Assembly (NCBI GenBank): GCA_029747015.1
Contig: JAKOGI010001966.1
Span: 1-64,000, forward strand
Source of the DNA: Carnegiea gigantea
Lineage: Eukaryota > Streptophyta > Magnoliopsida > Caryophyllales > Cactaceae
Length of the DNA stretch: 64,000 nt
Direction of reading: 5' to 3'
Both the position numbers and the translations under genes were made by a program. This document shows, piece after piece, positions 54,741-64,000 of this stretch (positions are counted from its first letter, which is position 1; each line of letters opens with the position of its first letter). Under the pieces are notes generated by a model, which was not told the DNA's origin, ran no database searches, and saw only the letters and a program-made list of their open reading frames with translations.

Positions 54741-56160
54741 ATGTTGCGCTTTCCTACTCAGGGCATCTGCTACAGCATTTGTTTTTCCTTGATGATATTA
54801 AATTTGTAAATCATAATCCTTAAGCAGTTCAAGCCAACACTATTGCCTTAAGTTGAGCTCCTTTCAGGTGAAGATATACTTCAAACTTTGATGGTCACTA
54901 TAAATCTTGCATGGTACTCTATATGAGTAATGTCTTCAAATTTTCAGCACAAAGACCACGGCTGCTAACTCCAAGTCATAGGTAGGATAGTTTTTCTCAT
55001 AGGGCTTGAGCTGTCAAGAGGCATAAGCTACTACCTTATCTTCCTGCATCAGCACATACCCCAATCTGTTCTTTGAAGCATCACTATAAATGGTATACTC
55101 CTTACCTTCCATTGGTAACGTTAGGATTGGGGCGGTAGTTAATTGCTACCTTAACTCTTGAAAAGCTTTATCACATTTTTCAGTCCACTCAAACTTATTC
55201 GCCTTCGGCAGATTGGTCATGGGTGAAGCTATTTTGAAAAATCCTTGACGAACCTTTGATAATACCCTGCTACACCCAGAAAGCTTCGAATCTCAATGAT
55301 GTTAGTATGCCTTGGCCACTCTGTGATTGCCTTCACCTTCTGGGGGTCAACTTTGATTCCTTCTTTTATAACCACATGTCCCAAGAACACCACTTCTTCT
55401 AACCAAAACTTACACTTCTTTAATTTTCCATAAAGTTGATGCTCCCTCAGTGTTTATAACATCATCCTCAATTGATCAGCATGTTCATCTCTATCCTTAG
55501 AATAGATAAGAATGTCATCTATGAATACCACCACAAATTTGTCTAGGTTGGGTCTGAAGACTCTATTAATAAGATCCATGAAGGCTACAGGAGCATTTGT
55601 GAGACTAAACGGCATCACTATGAACTCATAGTGACCATACCTAGTTCTAAACGCAGTTCTGGGGATGTCTTTATGTTTAATCCTAAGTTAGTGGTACCCT
55701 GACCTCAAATCAATCTTAGAGAAGACTCCCGCTCCTTGCAATTGATCAAACAAGTTATCGATTTGCGGCAAAGGATATTTATTTTTTATGGTGATCTTGT
55801 TTAACTCCCTGTAGTCAATACACAGCCTTAAGGTTCCATCCTTTTTCTTTACAAACAATACTGGAGCACCCTATGGTGACACACTTGGCCTAATAAAGCC
55901 CTTCTATAACAGCTCATCTAATTGAAGCTTCAGTTCCTTAAGCTCATTTTGGACCATACGATATGGGGCTTTGGAAATAGATGGGACGTCAGGGATTAAT
56001 TTAATTCCAAAATTAATTTCCCTCTACGAGGGTAATCCTGGTAACTCTTCAGGGAAAACATCCTTAAATTCAAAGATTACAAGAATATTTCCAGCTTCTT
56101 CTTCTTTTGCTTAGGTGTCAATAGTATAACACCAATATCCCATGCACCCTTGACATAATA
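54741..56160 (-). pseudogene. Tekay-2 reverse transcriptase and RNase H (broken)
   Basis: From the right: LPGLP... and PFRVSPWGAP-like motifs near 55860-56050, then [20 protein letters not shown] near 55510-55580, where the catalytic FIDD box is intact. [18 protein letters not shown] and [12 protein letters not shown] follow near 55245-55350. RNase H runs from about 55130 to 54770 (YTIYSDASKNRLGYVLMQED, KTNAVADALSRKAQ). Stops are scattered (for example near 55013, 54955, 54870). It is the intact-motif counterpart that shows what Tekay-1 has lost. Confidence 0.88.
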
Positions 56161-56162
56161 GC

Positions 56163-56618
56163 TTACTTGCTTTTACAGCAAAAATCAAGGGATATGATTT
56201 TTCCTCTCTCTGCCCATAGAAGAATACTTCTCTCTTTTTCATCTTTCAAAATAACCTTAAGATCCTCACAGTCAATCTTAGCTCCATAGGTGTGCAACCA
56301 ATTCATTCCCAAAATGATATCAAAATCAGACAAGTTAAATTGAATTAAATCCATAGGGAAGGTGGTTCCACTAATAGTAATAGGAACAAGTTTATAGGAG
56401 ATAGAGCATTCAATCACACAATCATTGGGTTGCTTGATGCTATAATTGGTTTTCGGCCTCCTATCTACCAGGTTCAATTGCATGGCAAATCGAGTGGATA
56501 TAAATGAATGAGTAGTACCCGAGTCAAATAATATACAAAATTGCTTTGAATTTAAGAAGAGAGTTCTAGTAACTACCGTACCAGAGGTGGCAGCTTCCTT
56601 CTTCCTCATTACATACAC
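56163..56618 (-). pseudogene. Tekay-2 aspartic protease
   Basis: An open stretch of 151 codons containing FCILFDSGTTHSFISTRF with the catalytic Asp-Ser-Gly, then VIECSISYKLVPITISG, FDIILGMNWLHTYGAKIDCE and LKVILKDEKERS. The domain is complete and has no internal stop, but the polyprotein is interrupted on both sides. It would process the polyprotein during particle maturation. Confidence 0.9.
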
Positions 56619-57679
56619 CTGTCCTACTGCTGCAGGCCTTAGTGGTAGGGCCCCTTAGTGAGGTGGGGTCAAGGATTTTGCTACACCTTTGTCTACAGCC
56701 TTCATCCTTCAGGGCATATAGCAATCAGGTGTTCAGGGCTTCCATACCACATGCACTTATTAGTTCCTACTCGGCATTCAGGGATGGTGTGATTTATTCT
56801 ACCACATTTCGTACAGGGCGCTGTTGAGCCTGCAGGCTCTTAGGGGGAGCAGGAGTAGGCTTCTTTTGGTTCATACTCTCACTCAAAGTTTCTCACTCAA
56901 ACCCCTTTCTCTTTTGATTGATTGGATTCAGTGCTCTTAACTCTGTCTTTACTCATTCCACTTCAGCCGCTCACTCATATAGTTCTTGGTAAGTCAAAGT
57001 TATTTGCCCAGCTAACTAATTCCGAATATAGAAGGCCAAACCCTCTTCAAATCTTCTCATCTTCAACCTTTCGGATGATACAAACTCAGGAGCAAACCTA
57101 GATAATTCTGTGAACTTACTGGCGCACTGCATCACAGTCATGGTGCCACTCATCTTCAGCTCCATAAACTCTTTCTCCTTTTGCCTTTGAATCACAACTG
57201 GGCAGAATTTTGCCTCAACTCACTCAGGAATTTATTCCAGGTGAATTCAGGCCCCAAGAGCTTATCCTTAACAATATTCCACCAAATGTTAGCTTCACCG
57301 GTCAAATAATACGTCCCAATGTTTACTTTCTTTTCTTCTGGCACTTCTACCACTGTAAAGATTTTCTCCATTCGTCCAATACTACTGGATCATAAGTTCC
57401 ATCATAAACTTTAGGGTTATATCATGCTACCCTATCTGCTAATTTATCCTCTTTAGGAGGGGTTTCAGTAGGTACTTGGGGAATCCGCTTCATCAATTCA
57501 ACTACTAAGGCTGACCAGTAGTTCGGGTCCCCATTGTTGTTAGCCAACTCAGAAGGAATCGGTGACATTTGGCCAAAATTTGGTGGCACATGATGGGAGG
57601 CTTGGTCACCTGATCCCTGGCCATGATCCAAGATTTCCTCTATATGAATCTCTACATTGTTATGCACTTATTCGGACAT
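56619..57679 (-). pseudogene. Tekay-2 gag (broken)
   Basis: Starts at ATG 57679 (MSE then TAA at 57668-57670, probably from CAA). 57422-57667 reads ILDHGQGSGDQASHHVPPNF and GDPNYWSALVVELMKRIPQ, the Tekay gag start. Capsid sequence in shifted frames covers 56960-57400, including RRFEEGLAFYI near 57020-57060. The first CCHC zinc knuckle is intact at 56774-56815 (CTKCGRINHTIPEC). A second, at about 56700-56750, has tyrosine in place of one cysteine. This region is what Tekay-1 has deleted. Confidence 0.85.
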
Positions 57680-58116
57680 TCTGATCATACATTAAATGAA
57701 ATAATTCAATCACTAGAATACCCAAACATGTAATATAAGCATGCCCAACAAATACATTTAATATAACTCAAAGATTATTGAAAACAAACCCAAAGTTTCA
57801 TTATATCATTTCATAACTGCTTCTTTACATACATAAATGCCTGTTTATACACATTATCAACAAAACATACTATATCTAACTGACTAGGCAAAGTTAGTTT
57901 TAACTTATACCTTAACCCCAAACACTAACTAGCCCCCAAGACACTAGGTCCGCCACATTACTAAAAAGAGATATGAACCATGTCATTACGATCGGACATG
58001 ATTGAACTAAATATATACAATGTCATATCCTACATAAAATACATCCATCCAAACCGACCATGCTATAAACAAATAGAGCTTAAAAGAAAACTACTAACAC
58101 CAACCCCTAGAACCAC
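57680..58116 (-). other. Tekay-2 leader between pre-gag ORF and gag
   Basis: A/T-rich with no coding signal; same position and size as 4762-5176 in Tekay-1. Confidence 0.5.
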
Positions 58117-58834
58117 CTAACAATCCCTAGATGGATTGTAATCCGGGTCGGACGTATCATCAGGCTCTTCACCTGAATCAAAGCTGCTAGTTGATGCCTC
58201 TGACTCGGTATCACCAACCTCTTGCTCAACCTGTTGCTCTACCATCATCTCGTCAATCTTTTGATCCCACTACTGCTCTATGCCTTATCAATATCTTAAT
58301 CCTCCTCAGGATCATCCTCCTCCTGATAGCCCTCGTCCTCAGAACTAATCACCACTATCTCTGGTGTATCAGGGAGGTCTATCACCACATGAGCCTCCCC
58401 AGGACTGTCAGGCATCAGTGAGATACTTGGTGCGGGTGAGGAGGGTGGTCCTTGTGCTGGTGCTAGGGTTGCAGGCTGGGGATGTGCCTGATGTAACGGG
58501 AAGACATGCTATGGAGTCTCCATGGTAATCCCCCTCTACTCACACTCCTCCTTCAATAAAAACTTTGCAGTGATAGTAGTCCCATCACCCTGGGCCTAAA
58601 ACCTAGGCCTGTCCTAACTTAAGCTCCCTGTTACCATATAGTGATGATAACGGAGCCTAAACTCCATCCACGGATGAACTGCGGGGAAGGACTAGAGCAG
58701 TATATGTGCACAGACCCTAATACTGTGAAACTCAGAAAAAAGGTCTTGTGCATGAGCCTCTATACTAGCATGCAGCAGCATGATGTGAGCAGCCATAGAT
58801 GCACCCGGTATCAAGTTAACACACAAGGGTCCAT
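58117..58834 (-). pseudogene. Conserved pre-gag ORF of Tekay-2 (decayed)
   Basis: Function unknown. The ATG is at 58834, in the same TTTGTTAGATGGA context as the Tekay-1 ORF at 4090. Decayed frames read SMAAHIMLLHASIEAHA, WMEFRLRYHHYMVTGSL, GDGTTITAKFLLKEECE, a proline-rich segment (HPQPATLAPAQGPPSSPAPS), IDLPDTPEIVVISSEDEG, an acidic run, and the end SFDSGEEPDDTSDPDYNPSR followed by DC and a stop. The match to Tekay-1 at both ends of the gene supports it as a genuine extra gene of this lineage. It might act as an accessory protein, but no known domain was recognised. Confidence 0.55.
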
Positions 58835-59026
58835 CTAACAAAGAAAAGACACATAAAAGAGGCGTACATAACCATAATTAAGGAACATACAAATGTAAGC
58901 AACTTGCATTTCTACTATCGTTACTACACTTCTAATATCACTCTAGTAGTATACAATGGCCCTTATTATCAACCATTCTCATCCTCTTATTTCCAAACTC
59001 CGCATTCCGCAAAGAAAATCTCAAAC

Positions 59027-59045
59027 GTTGCTCTAATACCAAATC
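59027..59045 (-). other. Tekay-2 primer-binding site
   Basis: Minus strand GATTTGGTATTAGAGCAACG follows the 5' LTR; TGGTATTAGAGC matches the Tekay-1 PBS. Confidence 0.88.
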
Positions 59046-61529
59046 TATAACGCCCCAAATATAAGTAAATCACTGTTTGCATTTCTTTCATTAGTTTCCC
59101 CAATTAGAAATGATAACCCAAATGATTAGGCGTTACCGCCGTCCAACAAGAACAAGGCTTTGCTTATACATGATAAACTTATCCATAATAATTAATGTTT
59201 ATCATCAAAGGCATTCACACCATCACAACCCATCAGATCATTTAGAGAAATATAGAAATTGTTCTAACATCAAAACCATTTAATCATCTCAAGGATTACA
59301 CCAAAATATAGAATTCTGATAAAATGTACAGTCTCAACACCAAAATATATCACAATACGGTGTTATAACATCTCAACGATAATATACCACTATTCATATA
59401 GACTTTCTGACTCACTCATCATCTTCAGCCATCCTACCCGCCTGATGGTAATTCACTAAACACTTTCCTAAAACAAAACATAAAAACATTTTGAACTTGA
59501 GCCGAAGCTCAGTACATGCATTCCTGTATTGTTAAACATTCATGGGAAAAAAAAAAAATTAGTTGGGCCCGTATTGCAATTCATTTTTTAATTAAACACA
59601 AGGAATAAGATAAATATGAAACTGCGTTGTCAACTATTATCTGATAGTGAACCCCTGGTAACAGTTACGATCTGAAGATAGATGTACACCTGCCAAGCCG
59701 ATCGAGACCTGGCCTAAGGCCGCGCGGGTAACTGAAGGGCTATGTCGTATGAATGATAACTGATGAGTTCAATAATTATGTGATAAATCACTGATTAAAC
59801 TGATTCATTGATGTACTTGCCCATACATTATAATTTTGATAAATATGTGCTGATTTCCAAAGATGCAGTCAATGAATGTACCTAAAATTTTTAAATGTAA
59901 GCTCACTGAAAAATATTTGTGAGGAATGATAGATTAGGCCCTGATTCTGTACAAAATTATCGTTGTAGGAACATACGGTTAGCAAAAATATTTATTCCAT
60001 AGCTAATAGTAAAAGAAAAGTAAAAGCATAGCAGAGGCTTAGAAAGAATGACTCACAACTTAGTCATCTGACTTCTAATTGAGACTCAAAACTCCAATAT
60101 AAAATCTTAGGAAATCCCAAAAATCTTTTATTTGGAACACCAAGCTTGATTCCCATAATAGAATTCACAAAATGAAGCTAAAACACAAGCATGTTAGTTT
60201 TGGTCCAATTTGCGCAGTTATGGTAAAATGACCGTAACTTTTTCCACATACCTCAGATCAAGGCGATTCAAAAGGCATTTGAAAGCTACACACTAAACTA
60301 TCTACCTGCCAAAAATCATAATTTTCCAATGGGCTGATCATTACCAGTTGAATCGTACACTCTGTCCTATTTTCCTGAAATTTCTAGCCCTCACTGTTTT
60401 GGCTTTTTTCTCTCTTTTTTAACACAAATTCTCAACTTAAACCATTCCTTAAAAGCATGTAAACAAGATTTGGTCCATCCCAACATCATACAAAATCACC
60501 ACACTCAAATTCACTTCATAATCATATCCAATAAGGATAATTTTCTACACATAAACCAAGCTTAAAGCTAGTTCAATCCAAACCATACTTTACTTGCCAA
60601 AACCCTAGTTTATGGCCAACTTAGACTCACTCCAACTCATTTGAAATCACAAAAAACATCATCAAAAACACCAATAAGTTAGAAGATGATCAAATCAAAG
60701 ATAAAACAATCAAAATCCAACACTTTAACATCAAGCTTGCATGATTGAGAATTAACCCTAGCCCTAGCATGATCCAACCTCAACTATACCATGATCAACA
60801 TCAAAATAACTATTATTTCTTATCAAAACATCACGGTTAGAGATCATAAACATCAAAACAAGAATCAAAACTAAAATAAAAAGCAAAACCAACATGATCA
60901 AGTTTCAAGATTACTCACTTTGATTGAAGATAAGTAGAGATGGAGGTGTTGTTTAGTGGTTTTGATGATGGAGGATGGTAGCTTGAGGCACTAGGATGTT
61001 GGGGGAGGGGGGTTCGGAAACCACCAAGGCTGGCCGAAAACAACCCAGGAGCTGCTGCTATGTTGGCTGCCGTGAGGAGAGAGAAAATGTGTATATTGAG
61101 TTGTGTTTTTTTGACTAATCAACTATCTTGGCTGAGTTTTTAACTAGAGAATGACTATTTGGCTAGCCATGGTTAAGCTTAATCGTAGTAATTAGTTATG
61201 TTAAGAAGCAAACACGATGGGCTTTAAATTGGGCCCAAAAAAATTGGATTCGGAAATAAAACGCTTTGTAACGATAACGTTTTTACAAAACTCAAAATTA
61301 AATCTTTGAAATATTATGGAAAACAAAATAAATTACTTAGATTAAACTTGCTAGGGCCAACTATCAATTCTTCCAAAGTTTTTGTTAATCAATTAAATAA
61401 ATAAATAAAAATCGAATTGTCAAGTGCCGGGGTGAATAATTGTGATTAATAAATATGAGAAAAAAATCATGAACATGAGGTTATTAAATAAATAAACATA
61501 TTTAAATAATTTAGGATTGGGCTCTTACA
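59046..61529 (-). repeat. Tekay-2 right (5') LTR (2484 bp)
   Basis: Runs TATAACGCCCCAAATAT to GGGCTCTTACA on the plus strand; TSD TCTTA follows at 61530-61534. Confidence 0.92.
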
Positions 61530-62160
61530 TCTTAAGTGAGGATTTGACCCCTAACTTGTGAGTAGAGATCATCGTTTAATCCCTTCAGAAATTGATGGGC
61601 TTTTTCTTCTTCATATATGGAAACAATTTTCTTTAAGACTCCTCATTCACAATAAACCTTCACATGATTGTTTAGCTCGTTCCATAAATTTGTCAACTTT
61701 GAGTAAAACTCTCCGACTTTAAGATTACCTTGCTTACAATATGCTATTGCGGTATTTAGTTGATGTATCTTTAGGGCATTAGCCACCGAGTATCTCTTTT
61801 TGAAGTCATTCCACATAGCATATGCGGCTTCTGAATATGCTACATTCATACGTATCTTCGGGTCGACGATATTGAGAAGCCCATAACATAACATGGAATT
61901 TGTCATGTCCTACGAATTGCCCTTAGAGAAATCGACATCATTTGTTTCTGTAGGATGTGTTATGATTTCTTTGATGAATACCAGCTTGTTCTTCACCTTT
62001 CGAGCTATTCATACAACTCTTTCCCATAATTGAAAATTTTTTCCAGCAAATATCATGACAATCAATACCTCGATCCCTTCAGAAGAATAGGGTCCAATCA
62101 CAAACTTCTTCTTTCCTCACACCCCAATCATGCTTGAGAAAAATTAGTTTGATAAATTTG
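61530..62160 (-). pseudogene. Copia gag N-terminal part, right of Tekay-2
   Basis: Minus strand: degenerate start near 62140, then FAGKNFQLWERVV, KVKNKLVFIKEIITHPTE and TNSMLCYGLLNIVDPKIRMN, AYAMWNDFKKRYSVANALKI, FYSKLTNLWNELNNHV and LNDDLYSQVRGQILT next to the insertion. This is the copia UBN2-type gag. It joins the fragment at 39749 across Tekay-2. A stop stands at the junction (TAA in the duplicated site), and others at 61642, 61907 and further right. Confidence 0.88.
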
Positions 62161-62163
62161 AGT

Positions 62164-62177
62164 CAAGGCTCTGATAC
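62164..62177 (-). other. Primer-binding site (gag-proximal) of the copia element
   Basis: Minus strand AACATGGTATCAGAGCC is an exact plant initiator tRNA-Met PBS preceded by CA, as if an LTR ended at 62178. A second PBS lies 280 bases away. Confidence 0.8.
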
Positions 62178-62441
62178 CATGTTAAATTTTTATAGCAATT
62201 GGGCCTAAAACAAAGAGTTATGTATATAACCTCAAACAAGGTTCCAATCAAAAACCAATTGGTAATGGGTAGACTAACTCACAAGCTTATACATACGCTC
62301 AAATCCTTTAATTTTATCAATAAGGACAAATCGCACTTTCACATTGTAGCAAACCCCTTACATGTGGGTTGTTAACAAGGCCCAATATATGCACATAATT
62401 TTTAACCAGATGGGAAGAGTGGCAAATCAAGATCGAGCAAT
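62178..62441 (-). other. Sequence between the two copia primer-binding sites
   Basis: LTR-like or leader sequence with ATTGGGCCTTGTTAACAACC and GGCCCAATTGCTAT on the minus strand; no coding frame. It may be the 3' part of a different copia LTR. Confidence 0.45.
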
Positions 62442-62455
62442 CTGCTTTGATATCA
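62442..62455 (-). other. Second primer-binding-site-like sequence of the copia element
   Basis: Minus strand TGATATCAAAGCAG abuts the LTR end TTTTATTACA. It differs by two transitions from TGGTATCAGAGC. Confidence 0.65.
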
Positions 62456-62510
62456 TGTAATAAAACAAAAGTGATAAAGAAGAGTAATTTTAAGAGAATA
62501 TGTGAAATCT
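62456..62510 (-). repeat. Right (5') LTR of the Ale-like copia element, truncated
   Basis: TGTAATAAAACAAAAG...GAATATGTGAA matches the first 45-50 bases of 35668-35885 with one 6-base insert, then diverges. The rest has been lost or replaced. Confidence 0.65.
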
Positions 62511-63000
62511 TGTTCTATCTCAAGACTGTTAAAATAAGCCGCAACTGATAGCCGTAGTTGTAGCATTTTACGGGTCGTCCACAGAGATGGGTTGAATTTA
62601 ATCACTACTATTAAACTACTAAACTAATCTAAAATGTTCTAACTAAAACTAATTTCTAATAAAACAAGTAGCCTCACAAAAACCCTAATCTAAATCATGT
62701 AATTAAAATAAAAACTATAAGAGAGAATAAAGAAATTACCTTGACTACTTAGCCTTACTAGATATAGAAAATTCAAATCTTAAACGAGGGACCACCTTGA
62801 GACTTCAATATCCACCTTTGACTCAAAAGAATAATAAAGATTGAAACTTTGAATGAACAAGAATTTTTTGGAGGACTAAAATTGAAACTAATAAACACAA
62901 ATTGAAAACTAAAAGTAGAAAACTTTGAATTAAAACTAGAATTAGAAGTTGCAATAGAAAAAAAGGGGCACGATTAACAAATATGCATTGGCAGCAGATT
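62511..63000 (-). repeat. Probable edge of an Athila/Tat-type LTR, minus strand
   Basis: CGGGTCGTCCACAGAGATGG near 62570 is the reverse of the GTGGACGACCCG-like signature near the end of Athila/Tat-type LTRs (compare 24145 and 29935). It is followed by A-rich sequence and CGAGGGACCACCTTGAGAC near 62784. No internal region seen. Confidence 0.45.
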
Positions 63001-64000
63001 ACAGGGTTTAGATGGGCCATGGACGAGGTATCAGATGGTGAGAGTGATATTAGTTGGTATAACTGGATATTTTAGAGGTAGGGTGAGGTCCAAATTATAG
63101 TGAATGACCACAAATGAAACCTCATTTAGGCAACTGGTACTTGGTTAGAAGAGATAGATTGACTATGGAGGCATAAGAGCGATGCTAGTTAAGGGGGATA
63201 TGGTCTTGTGAGACAAAGAAGGGCAAGGAATACACATGGGGGGATGGGGAAGGGGAGGAAGGCTCATAGTGTGCATACTATTTGAGTAAGGAGATGGATG
63301 GTGAGGAGTGGTATTAGTAGAGGTGAATGACTGCTAGAGCATAAATGGCCAAAAAAAAACTTCTGGGTATTTGATTTGATAAAAAGGTAAATGATTTTCT
63401 TTGATCTCTCCTAATTGGCAAGCTTTTTCTATTTTTATTTATAATAGTTTGGATAATCTTGTTGAATTATGCAAGTTGTCTATCTTAGGGTGTTTAAAAC
63501 ATGTAATTAACTAGGAGGTCTCTTTCGCCATTAGCACATTGTGTTTTCATGTTTGTTCTTAAAATCTTTGGCTTTAAGATGCATTATTGTTTTCTTATGG
63601 GTTGGTTTTTGGGATTGGAGGACATAAAAAGCAATGAGATGACCTTTAGAGCATAACTTCAGTGTAAGCCTTTGAGCTTTAAGCCTAGACTTGTCTCTTA
63701 TCATGAAGTTTTGGAGGGAGGTGGGTTAGAGATTGAAGTTTTATGTCATAGTTGTAGATAGTTTCTTTTCCAAAATTTCAGTTGGTATATTTTCGATCAC
63801 ACGAGTAGCTTGGGCCTTGGAGGGTAATTGCTTGAAGTCTATTGCTTATTTTGATTCAAGATTGCATGCTATTGACATGCGTTTGGGTTTAATCATACGT
63901 CTGTGGAGTCTAACACTTTAATATGATCTATAATTTGTACTACTCATTTACACACTTTGGTGCTTTTTTATGATTGTTTTTAGGTTATACTAGTACATGC
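63001..64000. other. Unassigned sequence to the window end
   Basis: G/A-rich tracts (63020-63330) and T-rich sequence without family motifs. Short frames are not supported as genes. It may be more LTR of the same minus-strand element. Confidence 0.4.

Larger units (their letters stand above)
39750..61529 (-). mobile_element. Tekay-2: Tekay/Del-type chromovirus (Ty3/gypsy), minus strand, split by SIRE
   Basis: LTRs at 39750-42278 and 59046-61529, a PBS (59027-59045), pre-gag ORF, gag, protease, reverse transcriptase, RNase H, integrase, chromodomain and PPT (42279-42298). The full SIRE element (42431-53274) interrupts the chromodomain; without it the element is about 10.9 kb. LTRs differ at about 18 of 175 compared bases (10%). 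It is better kept than Tekay-1: the protease Asp-Ser-Gly, the reverse transcriptase FIDD box and the first zinc knuckle are intact, though stops break every gene. Confidence 0.93.
35668..62510 (-). mobile_element. Ty1/copia element (Ale-like, short LTRs), minus strand, split by Tekay-2
   Basis: The left LTR (35668-35885) is followed by PPT, pol and the end of gag (to 39749). Tekay-2 then intervenes, and gag resumes at 61530-62160 with two primer-binding-site-like sequences and a truncated right LTR (62456-62510). Gag protein reads cleanly across the insertion: GQILT on one side and DPLYPLDNIFN on the other. Removing Tekay-2 leaves an element of about 5 kb, normal for short-LTR copia clades. 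All genes have stops and shifts. Confidence 0.85.

Noticed and set aside
1..64000. CRISPR array, rRNA, tRNA genes or bacterial-type operons
   Set aside because: No regular spacer array was seen; TGGTATCAGAGCC-type matches are retrotransposon primer-binding sites, not tRNA genes.

Overview
The window looks like plant (dicot-type) nuclear heterochromatin made almost wholly of nested retrotransposons. No host protein-coding gene, rRNA or tRNA gene was recognised. Family names below come from reading conserved motifs, long terminal repeats (LTRs), primer-binding sites (PBS), polypurine tracts (PPT) and target-site duplications (TSD) by eye. No database search was run, so clade names (Athila, Tekay, Reina/CRM-type, SIRE-type, Ale-like) are judgements from motif patterns.

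Left half (about 265-29,977): one old Athila-type Ty3/gypsy element on the plus strand. Its 5' end lies outside the window, and later insertions have split what remains into five or more pieces. In order these are: the integrase (265-1116); a complete but dead Tekay-type chromovirus, Tekay-1 (1117-13271), which itself carries an Au-like SINE in its 3' LTR and an antisense SIRE-type solo LTR (8944-9891, TSD CATAA); the integrase tail (13277-13520); a minus-strand Reina/CRM-type element that keeps only gag and protease (14012-18798); an ATHILA ORF1-like gene (19129-20165 and 25791-26110) interrupted by a 5.6 kb block of LTR-like DNA (20166-25790); and the Athila 3' noncoding region and 3' LTR (28141-29977), the latter hit by a hAT-like MITE.

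Middle (30.4-35.7 kb): a decayed L1-type LINE on the minus strand, then a CACTA-like fragment and unassigned pyrimidine-rich DNA.

Right half (35,668 to about 62,510): a decayed minus-strand Ty1/copia element with short LTRs. Its gag is split by a second Tekay-type element, Tekay-2 (39750-61529, minus). The Tekay-2 chromodomain is split in turn by a young 10.8 kb SIRE-type copia element (42431-53274, plus, perfect TSD ACTTT, LTRs both 1421 bp and about 97% alike). SIRE is the best-preserved element: gag and pol lie in one frame broken only by single stops, and a downstream env-like ORF has its own gene-like leader. The last 1.5 kb holds the edge of another Athila/Tat-type LTR and unassigned DNA.

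The nesting order agrees with the LTR divergence I could count by hand: Tekay-1 about 12%, Tekay-2 about 10%, Reina-type about 5.5%, SIRE about 3%. The points most worth a second look are the SIRE env-like expression unit (paired hairpins, telo-box, pyrimidine-rich leader), a pre-gag ORF shared by both Tekay copies, two independent antisense SIRE insertions in the chromodomain region of two Tekay copies, and a copia element with two consecutive primer-binding sites.
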